From: Antedon mediterranea
Lineage: Eukaryota; Echinodermata; Crinoidea; Comatulida; Antedonidae
Assembly (NCBI RefSeq): GCF_964355755.1
Contig: NC_092671.1
Span: 4,041,001 to 4,105,000 of the forward strand
Length of the DNA: 64,000 nt
Direction: 5' to 3'
The number at the start of each line of letters is the position of its first letter. The first letter of the stretch is position 1. Under the pieces are notes generated by a model, which worked only from the letters and a program-made list of their open reading frames with translations, was not told where the DNA came from and searched no databases. Position numbers and translations under genes: made by a program. This document shows, piece by piece, positions 51,237 to 62,024 of the stretch.

Positions 51237-53723
51237 TCATGAAAAATCACAGATCCGATACTAACTATTGAGAAAATGAATGAACTCGTGTTTTTTTTTT
51301 TATAAAATATGATATAATACTAATTGATTCATTTACATTTTGTAACATTTGTGTATCATGTTCACATTAATTCAACAGTTAAGCTATAACAAACTTTAGT
51401 ATTAACATTTGTATATGTAAGATTTAAAATATTGTGTGTTAATTGTTATCACATTCACATATAAGTCTTTCAGAACTTTCATAACTGTTCATTTTGTGTT
51501 GTTAAAGTGTAAATCTTTATTTTTAGCACAAAACATATGTAAGTCACAAAATAGTATTCATTTTTATAAATTGATCTTTTTGCTCTTTTTAATCTGGACA
51601 TCATTGTTGTGCTACATAACACTGGTTTAGTAGAATGCATATGTTATAAGTAGTGTGAAATAATTTAGGATTCAGTAACCATAAAAAAAAAATGCAATAT
51701 TACAGAGGTGATTATGTAAAATTAAAACCTTTCAAAAATGTCTAAAATATTTATTTAACTTTGTGAGTTTATAAATGCAAAAATGATATTGACTATTAAA
51801 ACTAGTAATTATTAAAATCAAGATTTTTATAATTTGATATGTGAAATCTACTATATTTTTTATTCAGAATTAAGAGACAGAGTATCCTGTAAGTAGGCCA
51901 AACACGTTTTTGAATTGTAATGGATTGTGGGTAGGGCAGGCGGCCAGGAATTCATTTTTTTAATTAATTATATTAAAACAAGGGAGAGAAAACACATTAA
52001 ATCAACTTTTAATTATTATCTTTAATCATATTATTTGTATGGTATTGAGTCTTTATGGAGGCTGGCTCAAAACCAAGGTTTTCCTAACCCAATCCATGGA
52101 TTGATATAGTATGTCAGGAAGTGGGTAAACATGGAAGGAACCTAATTTTTAAAATAGATATCAAATAATTCATAATTTAATTTTTTGCTGTCGAAAAATC
52201 TACCTTTGATTCTCACACCTCTATGGGTTGATATTCCACTCTCATACCAGAGCTTGTTCGTTAACAATTGTTATAAATCTGTATATTTTGTATTAAAGCT
52301 TATGTATATTACTCATAACACTAGACAAACAATAGCTAATAAATGTATAAACAATTAATGTTTATTTACTAATTGTCATAATAGCAGTTTGTCAATCACT
52401 GCTACCATAATACTTGTTCTCTGTATAGCATTTAATAAATAGATTGTAAAGTGAATATCACAAAATGTATTTTTGTTTGAATTTATATATATATAGTATA
52501 AGGATTTTTTTCTGGGCCCTGCTTCCCTTAAGCTGTGAGGCCCCTTGAGTTTAACCAGTGAGAAGTCATAGCTGAGAAGTTCCCTGAATTTTTTATTTTG
52601 CAATCGAAATTGGAATGACCACTTTTAGCCCAACTCGGACAGCATCTTAAACGAATCGTTTTGTTTGGTCAGGACTCGTTGGGCCGCTGTCGAGTTGGGC
52701 TTAAATATTTGTTTGAAATCATTTCACACATAAGTTGTATTGATGTTGTTGTTTATATTTTGTTTTCAGTTCTTTTGTGCTTAACAATCACAACCGTTCG
52801 CTTTTTTTTTCTCCTTTTTTTTTTTAGATCTTTTGAATTTATGTAGTTAATTAGTATACAATTACATAATCTATTTCTTTTGAAAGACATTTAATCATAA
52901 TATTTAAAGCACACATGAGGAAAAAATACAATAATTAGATTAGTTTAAATTGTTCAACAATTGGTAATATCAAATTTATAAAAAGTGCAGTACAGTACTG
53001 ATACAAATTATAATATTGATTAATGTTTATTCATCATTCACTCATACTGCACAACAAATTCAAAATTAACAAGAAAAAATATACTAGTCTAAAATATAAA
53101 TGATTTGATTTTAAGTTTGAATATGTTTATACTTATTTTATATTTTATTTAAGGCACTAATTGTTAAAATTCTGTTATTGTGTTTAGTTTCTAATACAAT
53201 CCTAAAAATATTTCAAAATATTTCAGGGTTTCGAATCCAGCCTCTTTTTTTTTTTTATCTATACGACATAATAGTTTTAGTTTTGTTTATATATTTTTGG
53301 ATTCAGCATTTTCAGTTTTAAATATCTTACAGTAACTAAAAATAGGTCCAATTATTGCAATGATCAATATACTTAATATAAATTACTACAACAGGAATAA
53401 TTGTTTTTTTTACACATATTTTAACATTTTAATACTAACCTGAGCTTTCCAAAGTTGCCTAATGTTACATAGTGACCGCGTAACAAAAGATTCTGTGTTT
53501 AAGCCTTGGTTGCTTTAACATTATTTATCTCACAGTCTATACAAATATTTGGTATTACTTAGGAATGATTTTAACTGGCTTGCACAGTACAGGAATTACA
53601 CTTTACTCACTATAACAGTCGTAAAAAAACGATGGGTGTATATAATGTTATGTACAATGCACATAGGGAATGTAGACTAGATCCGACATACAAAACTATA
53701 TTTATCAGTAAGTTTACTATCAC

Positions 53724-53812
53724 TAGGACGCAACACATGTCATTTGACTATTATCACAAGTTCAGATGGACTCTCGCTTCTGATTGGTCAACTTAGTTGT
53801 GCTGCTGTTGTA
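53724..53812. mobile_element. MITE family 2 relic
   Basis: Holds the right arm CTTCTGATTGGTCAACTTAG and GGACGCAAC at the left; degraded. Confidence 0.4.
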
Positions 53813-53863
53813 TGTCCTAATACTATAGGAATGAACATATGGCACATATTTTTTTCCAAAACG

Positions 53864-53951
53864 CATACTGTGTAACGCATACTGTGTAACGCATACTGTG
53901 TAACGCATACTGTGTAACGCATACTGTATAACGCATACTGTGTAACGCATA
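53864..53951. repeat. 14-bp tandem repeat, about 6 units
   Basis: ACGCATACTGTGTA units with one TATA variant; between CTNNAL1 and DNAJC22. Confidence 0.85.
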
Positions 53952-54121
53952 CATTTTTCAGGGAGAAGAATCTTTTCCAACATACACTAACCACAACATT
54001 ATCGTCTGTCTACATTTTTAAACCTTAATGCTACTGACCAAGCTTTACATACAAAATGTCTTTGCTGTCATACAATGTAGATTCAGCAAAAAAATATTTT
54101 TCATTTCAGATGACACTATAT

Positions 54122-56272
54122 TTAATGTTTTCTTTTCTTGTGAATGGCAAATAAAGTACTACAAGCATCTTGTATTTTTATAAACATTTCTTGCGCTTCT
54201 TCTTTTCCCTTTTTATGTTTATCTGGATGCCATTCTCTGGATAGCCTCCGACAATGTTTGGTGATCTCCTCTCTTTCAACACCTTTAGGTAAACCAAGGA
54301 CCTGTAATAAGAACAGAAAACACTGTCAATTTTAAATTTTTAATTAAAATTGTCATTTAAAAAAGTGTCATTTTAAAAAGTAGAATATTTGAACAATGTC
54401 CTGTTCTTTTTTGCTCCTCCGGCGCAGGCATGCCTTATGAGGTGCGGCATTCTTTTCTATATAAATATCCATTTTTCTCATGTACTGTAGCCGAATTACT
54501 TCTCTTTTCAAATGGAAATATTAATCTTAATTTTATTTCCTCTAATTATTGTTCCTATGTAATTTTAACATGGTCAAAGCAAGGCAACAACAGGATGCTC
54601 AGCTCCCGCGTTCCACACCTCATAAAAGAAGCCGCGCCCTGTACAGTACATAGTACAGTAATGTTGGTATTTGTTGCAGCCAGACATAAGATCGAAGGAC
54701 TGTTACGAGTTCTTGGCAAGGCGAACTCAGTGTCCTGTTGTTAGATTACATTGGTCAAAGTGACTATCCATTTTTATTGTAAGAAGAAAATAAATAATGT
54801 TTTGATCAAATTGAATTTGGATTTAAAGTCACTTATCACATTGGACTGCATAATACAAACCTTATATGCATTTGTCTCCCCTTGTGGATCTAAGGCCTCT
54901 ACAAACTCATTATACATATTCTTCCATCCGATTTTCCAACCTGTTTGGATCAGTTCGTACACAACGTTTTTAAGTTCTTTCCAGAAGGGCGACTCGAAAA
55001 AGTGGTTAATTGCTTCATGTAAATACACTGTTTCACCGTCAGACGTTGTGACAGTTGCATTGTACAAAAGAAATGAACTCCATAGACACATTACAATTAA
55101 ACCTGTTGAATGTAAAATTAAATTAATTAGCAAACATGTATTTTTTATTATTTATAGGGATTAAATTTCAAATCTAAAATATTTATCCATCTGTACTTCT
55201 ATACAATTATACTGTACAATATACTATTTATTGTCTTTTTCAAATTTACTGCACTGTACTGAACTGTAATAAAAAAATAAGAAAGAATTCCACTCCAGTC
55301 TTGAGGTCTTTGACTGTACAGGAATATCAATTTACAAACAGTGCACTTTTTAAAATTTTAGTTTTGCAGCCTCCGCAAGGCAAGACAATTAACAGCCAAT
55401 CACACCGGTCGACACTTTATTTTAAATCTTTCTTTAATCTTACATGGAAGTTGGTATTTAGGGGCCGGGGAAGCTTCATCATAAATGAGGTCACTTCAAG
55501 TTTGACAGGGTCAGTGTCGGCTGGCACGATCTGCACTCATTTGTACATTCTTTGCTTTTATTGTATTTGAAATTGCAAAAAATTGAGCAACAAATTGTGC
55601 AATTTGTATAGTACACTGTATAGAGCATTGCAAATTGCGTATCGTGTATTACATAAATATTTACTATTATTTACCACCAAAAGCTAATTTTGTAAATCGT
55701 TTGCAGCAACTTCTTTGAGGTCGAATTTGTCGTTTGTACTTCTTCGTTGTTTGGAATAAAATAGAGCTTGCAACTACAACCGACGCGATAGCAGTGGGCT
55801 CCCTCAGGATGAGTAATGCACCGTACGCTCCAAGTAAAGAATATTTAAATGATCCCGTTTGATCTCCAATGTTTCCCACTATATAAACCGCAACTGCAAC
55901 ACTGAACGGTACGAGAACAAACTGCAAAAGTGTTACTATGTTTGGATTTAAAGTTTCTGGTATTGCGCAAAGAACGAGGTACCCACAAAACGTTGCAAAT
56001 ACGAGTTGTCCTATCCACCTTGAAAGGCTAAATTGAGGTTTTCTGTCATTTCTTAACTGTGATGTCAACCAATCCATGTATTCATACGTTTCATTAGCAG
56101 CATCAACATAAGACGGGATTCGCCATAAGTCCCTCACCCAGCCTAGGCAGAATCCACCCCAAGTACACCACCACACGAAAGCCTGTCGGTCCCGGCCAAG
56201 GTAGAAATGGTGCATGCCGAACCAGCCTCCGATGAGCCATAACAAGTAGGTGGTTAACGTTGATTTAGACAT
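54122..56272 (-). CDS. DNAJC22: DNAJC22 (Wurst) membrane J-protein
   Basis: Three coding exons, 55675-56272, 54861-55102 and 54122-54301, join in frame to 339 residues (human 341). The N-terminal half is hydrophobic with several membrane segments and opens with a TM2-type motif, GGWFGMHHFYLGR (about 15-27). The C-terminal exon is a J domain with the diagnostic HPD at about residues 305-307 (SREWHPDKHKK), which stimulates Hsp70-family ATPases. This order, membrane segments first and J domain last, defines DNAJC22; the fly protein Wurst recruits Hsc70 and clathrin for endocytosis. On the minus strand a splice acceptor (CTTCTTATAG) lies just 2 bases before the ATG, so a non-coding first exon farther upstream is likely. 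The donor of exon 2 is GTTTGT. Divergent from the GTPase gene at 57192. Confidence 0.93.
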
Positions 56273-57191
56273 AACTATAAGAAGAAAAGGTAGAAAAAAT
56301 AAATGGTAAAAACCTCAACCCATTCTGTTATTTTAAACAATCATAAGATGTCAAATTGCGCAACGAAGTAAACATCCATCGTGCCAGTTTTTGATTTGTT
56401 GATTTTCCGTCAAGGAAGATAACAATCACGTATGAAGCGCAAAGTAGGTAACATAAAATACCTCATGATTAAACAAATATCTTTCGAAATTCGTTAATAG
56501 TGAATCCTTATAAAGCTAGGAAATGTAAGTTATTTTATTTGTATACAAATAGTATTGCAAGATGCAATGAATTCTTAGATTTAAAAGTATCCACACTCCA
56601 AACAAAACGTATTTGTCATATTAAGCTTTCCATAGTTTGATTATTTGATCAATAAACTCATTCGATTGGTCTATTTTGAGAAGATCTAGCTCCTATGACT
56701 TCTAGGTTTTGTGAGCAGTTTTTGGGGAACGCATACATAACCAGTCGAATACGCACAGTAATTTAAAAAACCGGGGTAACAATAAACAACGCGACGGGAT
56801 TTCCACCAAAAAAATGTGTTTACACTCTAGAAATAAATCAGTATGTATGTTGTGACATTTGGTCATGTATTTCTTATATTATATTATCGGTGTTAATCGG
56901 CGTCAACTTTTTAACTTGCCTAGAGGCACGGTAGATGGCTAGCTATTGTGTAGTGAAGGCCTAGTAAGTAGGCTTGTAGTAGTAGTATGCAGCAGCAGCA
57001 GTATATGTTTTTTGGCGTAGGTTGGGATTCAGACGTGTGTCTTATTTCGGCCGCCAAAGTTATATCGGCCGCCGATTATGGCACGCCTAAATCCATGGTC
57101 AGCCACTTGCGGCATAATTACTCACTATGGCCTTATTAATTGTATTGCTAATTTTATCTATTATGTCTTTAGATGATTGTTTGACTGACCC
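56273..57191. promoter_or_regulatory. Divergent promoter region, DNAJC22 and RBJ-like gene
   Basis: 919 bases separate the two start codons. No conserved exon is seen. It should contain the untranslated first exon of DNAJC22 and both promoters. A GC-richer patch at about 57010-57090 contains two GGCCGCC words. Confidence 0.45.
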
Positions 57192-58888
57192 ATGGAACAT
57201 ACAGAAGCTAAATCGATAACGGAATTAGTAAAGAAACAATGCAAAAAAACCATACAGTCGCTACAATGGATTAAAGTTGTTGCTGTCGGAAACACCAGTG
57301 TAGGCAAGACTTGTCTGATAAAACACTTCTGCGAAGACAAGGTATAATTTTCCCTATATAGTAATATTTTATTCTGCCACACCATTTTTGTAGGTACAAT
57401 TAATTTAGTATATAGGGGGTAAAGCATTAGATTGAATAGTACAGTAATAGAATTGAAGGAAAAATGATCTTGGTGTTATTGACATTCTACACTCTTCAAA
57501 AGTACTATATTAGACCCAAATCTAAAAATTGTTTTATTTTATTTGATTGAATGAAAATTTAAATTCACATACAGTATGCTATTAATTTAAATTAAAATAA
57601 TAATGCTCAACTACATAAAAGCAAGGAAACCCTATATTAATTTGTTTAGTCTAATATGAGAATTCTTATTGTGTTCCTTTCAGTTTTCTGCAGGCTATCA
57701 GCCAACAATTGGCGTGGATTACGGATTCAAGACGTACTCTGTAAATGACACCGAGTGTAAGAATAATGTTTTTGATTAAATGTTTCTGTTGCTTTATGTT
57801 GAAGAAATTTATTACAAGCAAAGCAAAGTTTTGAGAGAAGGTGCCCTATTTTGGGGAGCATATGAAAAAGACATGAACATACAGTGTAGATCAAATAGGT
57901 TATCAGTATATGATAATTCAAAGTTTCTTTTTTAATTAGTAAGAGTTCATTTGTGGGATTTATCTGGTAACAGTGATTACCTAGACGTACGATCTGAATT
58001 ATACCACAGCACTCAAATCATCCTTCTTGTCTTTGATGTCACCAGCGCAGTGTCGTTTACAAGTCTTGACAACTGGTACAAAGAGATCACAAGATTTGGG
58101 AATGGAGCTGCACATGTTGTTCTAGTGGCAAACAAGGTGGTGTTTTATATTTTGTCTATTACAGTAGTTGATCTAGGTTCTAGTCTCACTATTGATAAAA
58201 AATAAATATTTTGGTACATCTGCTATTTCATACATTAAATACTTTAGCTAGTTTCAAGACAGAATCGAAACACTGACTGGTGGACTAAACTAACAACATA
58301 AGACAATAGACAATTAACTACAGACTTTTACAAGTCTATAGAAATGGAAATTTCACTCTTCCCTGATACTGGGATAGAACCTTCCATACTACGGGGAGCC
58401 ACATACCACAAACATTATATCAAAGTCTTTTAAGGGACACCTCAGGACCCAACCCAACAAACTCGTATAATAAATTTGAATGTTTTTCTTTATCAAATTT
58501 AAGTTATATTTTAATTATATTTATTTAGATCGATCAAAAATCTAAACGTGTTGTGTCAGCTTATGACGCTGTGAGGTGGGCTACAGCGAAGAATGTTCGG
58601 TGAGTTTTTTTTACGATAAAATTTAAAGGTGACAATAAATAATTCATAAAATTTATGAAACCTAAGTAATACAATTGGGAGTTATATAGCCTCCGTATAT
58701 GAGGTTAGATCATTTATATGAAGTTATGAATGAATTTTTATCGCAACAACGACAAACACACACTCTCAATAAAATTATTCAACTTTTGATTGTTTTACCT
58801 TTATAGGTATTTTGAAACTTCTGCATCCAATGGAAGTGGTGTAAATAAGATGTTTAGAGAAACCCTAAAAAACGTTATGGATGAATGA
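57192..58888 (+). CDS. RBJ/DNAJC27-like small GTPase without a J domain
   Basis: Exons 57192-57341, 57684-57756, 57940-58136, 58529-58599 and 58807-58888 join in frame to 190 residues. An in-frame TGA two codons before the ATG fixes the start region. GTPase motifs are all present: G1 GNTSVGKT (33-40), switch Thr in PTIG (58), G3 DLSGN (81-85), G4 NKID (139-142) and G5 ETSA (167-170). G3 has Asn where Ras and Rab have the catalytic Gln; RBJ proteins also deviate there, so GTP hydrolysis may be slow or absent. There is no C-terminal Cys for prenylation, as in RBJ. Sequence such as YFETSA with a GVNKMF block most resembles DNAJC27 (RBJ), but the protein stops after the G domain and no J-domain exon appears before NSF. 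It could instead be another divergent Rab-like protein. Confidence 0.8.
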
Positions 58889-59028
58889 TCATGTCAACAA
58901 CAAAAATAGGGACATATTTAATACGTTCTTCCAATCCAGACCAGACAGCGAAGCGAAGTCTGGCTGGAAGTAGAGAAAGGTTTTAGTGGTGGATTCATGA
59001 ATTTGATAAATAGCTGTCCAATATGAGA

Positions 59029-59087
59029 GCTAAATCATGGAGGTAAAAAATAATAAATAATTAATTTTTTACCTCCATGGCTAAATC
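59029..59087. repeat. Perfect hairpin flanked by 8-bp direct repeats
   Basis: GCTAAATC at 59029-59036 and again at 59080-59087 flank a 15-bp perfect inverted repeat (ATGGAGGTAAAAAAT and its complement) around a 12-base AT loop. In the 3' untranslated region of the RBJ-like gene. Confidence 0.8.
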
Positions 59088-59276
59088 TTCTAGGGAATTC
59101 CTGGGGCATGATTCACCCATGGACATTTTAAAAATATAATACATTTTATATATAGTACAAGCTAACAGCTTCCCATCCAATGGGCGGACGTCATCTAATC
59201 TCAATCATCATCTTATATAAAAAAAATGTTTTATATAAATAGTGCTGTCATTTATTTTAACTGTTTATTTATATCA

Positions 59277-59282
59277 AATAAA
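59277..59282 (+). other. Polyadenylation signal of the RBJ-like gene
   Basis: AATAAA about 390 bases past the stop codon; the 3' untranslated region before it holds the hairpin at 59029-59087. Confidence 0.5.
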
Positions 59283-62024
59283 GATTTAAGATAGAGAGAT
59301 ACTGATTCTGTTTTATTTTTCAACTTGATCAAATCAAGGAGTCAAGAGTAGCTGGTGATACGGTGTTGCGATTTCACATAATCATATAATGAATGATACT
59401 CAATGCAAAATTATTGCATTGATTATATACTGTACATAGTACTGTACATAGTACTGTATAAGTATATACAAAGTTAATGAAAGAAAACTGAAAAACGCGA
59501 CTTTTCTATAATTATAATACATATCTTTCGGCGCCCCGTACTTTGTCCTCTTGGTGGCGCTACTTTATGTCATGTTGTTTAATTTTTTATCGTGTTGGAA
59601 TTGGCCACATCAGTCGCAAAAGTCTGGACAATAAAATATTATTTTGGAGCTCGTTAAAACCTGTCCTCGGTAAATTACAAAAATATAAAATTATAGCGGA
59701 AACGTTTGTTGATTAAATCTAAACGGTGCGTATTAAATTTGAATATTTTGTTTTGTCATTTATAAATGTTTTGACTAAATATTAATAAGTAGACCTAGGC
59801 TAGGCCTAGGCCTGACTAAACTGGAAGGAGACGCACCTCTCTACAAACTAATTGGCCGGATGGAGCGCACGGGAGATCGGAGAGCACTGCTTGTAGGACC
59901 CAATCATAGGCGGCTGCTAGGCCTACCTGGGCCAAGTCCCGTCATATTCATAAACAAATAACATAATCCCGCCTTATATTACACACTGCATGTCATTTTT
60001 TGTTTTTGGTTGAAGGTAACTTAAATAATAAAATGTAAGAATTGCCAGATTTAATTATTGGCCTACCTAGGCTAGGCTATAGATACTGATTTTGTTCTTC
60101 TTTTCGATTGATCTTTATTAATTCAAATATAGTAAGTTAGCCTAGTCTAGGCCTAACTAATTTAGTATGTCAAAGAAGTATAAAATAAGACATTATTTAG
60201 GCCTAGGCCTATATGTAATTATACAAATTTACTGTTTCATGCAATTTACTGTGTTTTCAAAAGATTACGACAAATTTTGACAAAATATTAAAAAAATTGA
60301 AAAAAATTAGTTATTCTGATTATTATTATTTCACTGAAGCGACCCTATCACATGATCTGAGTAAATCTGTAAATGGCACTTATTTGTATTTAAAGTAGTT
60401 CAATGGGAATGGCATTTAAAAAAGATGTTACACTACAGTAAATCTATTGCAATTTTCATAGTTCAAAAGCCTTAATTAATGCAATTTTTTTATTTTTGTT
60501 TTATTTAGCTAATTAGTAAAAAAAGTAGGTTATGCGTCTGTTTGCGATTTTGCATATATAGGTTTAACAACTTTATTAATAGCTTAAAAGCTAGAAGGAA
60601 ATAGTTGTGTTTTATTTTGCCTAGTTCAAAAGCCTTTACTAAACAGAATTTGTTCTAGATTTTGCATATAGCTCAAGCCTTTTACAAAATGTTTTCTTGC
60701 TTTTGTTGCCTAGTGCAAAATAGTGCAATTTGTTTGAGATATTTACCTTTTTTTTAATTTGAATGCTGTAGTTCACAAATCTTATTATTTTGCATACTGT
60801 ACTACTGTACCTACTGTACCTACTGTATATGGCAAGTACATTGTGATCAATAGATTTTATTCACTGTTTTAGTGTACAGAATTTTGATACTACTGTATTA
60901 ATGTATTTGTGATAAAATAATTTATAATAGCCAACAATTTACTTTAAATTTTGCAATAACTGGTAATAATATTGCATAGATTGACGATACTACCAACTGA
61001 TGCATCTATCTTTGCAACATTTTGATTACTGATGTACACTCTGATGCATAACATTATACAGTGTTTCACAAACTCATTTTAGATGCTGTATAAATCTTTA
61101 ACTTAGATAAGAATATTTTATTTGATATAGCAGATATTGTTGTAATTATGTAGCAAGATGCTCTGATATATACTGTAATATTTTTAACTTATGTTTGCAA
61201 TTAATGATTTTAGCCTCTTGAATTCTTACATATAATTATGACTGTTGCAATATAATACTGTGTAAGTCACGTGTAAATGTCACAGACCTGTGTTTCTGTT
61301 AACATTTATTGTGATTCTGTCTGTTAATTCTGTTAATTGTGTAATAGCGTGTTGTATGCGCATGATTTTTGACAAGAGATGATTGTGTTTGTAATTTACT
61401 CAACATATAGTTAATATTTATGAATATTTTTACATTTTTTCTTAGTTAAGTTTGTGAATTTGTAACTTTTACTTAAGAATGCACCAATTGTCATTGATTG
61501 AGTGCCACCGATTTAAAGGTGTAAGTTTAAATAAATATATATATACATATACTGTACAAACCAAGATAGCCTACAAATGAATACAAGATAAGCAATTTAA
61601 ACTACAGTGATGCTTTTAAATTCATTGTACAATTGTTAATGTATATTAGAAATTAAATTAATAAATCTGTTTGAATTACATTACAGTAATAAATATATTT
61701 TAAAATACCTGTACTTTATATCCATAAAGATTATTATTTTATACTGTAACACACTGAGTAGATTCTTGTCATTTGATTTGAGGATTTATGTCACATGATA
61801 TTCAATATGCAATTTCATTATGCTTTTCCCATGCTTCTAAATTGATTAGCTATATTATTAAAGTAAAGTTTACTAATGTATTTTAAAATAATTTTTATCC
61901 ATAATATTAAATTGATTAATTTATTATCGTATTTACAGCGTTTCCTTTTTATCTTTAAAAATAATTTATATTTAATTATAAACATAAACAGAAAAAAGTT
62001 TTTGATTATATAATTATATTTTAG
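59283..62024 (+). other. NSF upstream region and probable first intron
   Basis: No coding exon was seen. GC-richer DNA at 59525-59900 is the likely promoter; a possible non-coding exon ends at 59725 before a GTGCGT donor. TACTGTA words cluster at 60790-60835. The rest is AT-rich. Confidence 0.35.

Larger units (their letters stand above)
49302..54121. other. Gene-poor region between CTNNAL1 and DNAJC22
   Basis: No conserved exon on either strand. It includes the CTNNAL1 3' untranslated region, a 26-bp tandem repeat at 49656-49732, a SINE at 50901-51236, a family 2 relic at 53724-53812 and a 14-bp tandem repeat at 53864-53951. Confidence 0.5.

Noticed and set aside
53762-53994. Two minus-strand frames with repeated Met-Arg-Tyr-Thr-Val-Cys units
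   Set aside because: They are the 14-bp tandem repeat in two frames.
54430-54744. 104-codon plus-strand open frame between DNAJC22 exons
   Set aside because: It lies in a DNAJC22 intron on the other strand and shows no recognisable domain or splice context.
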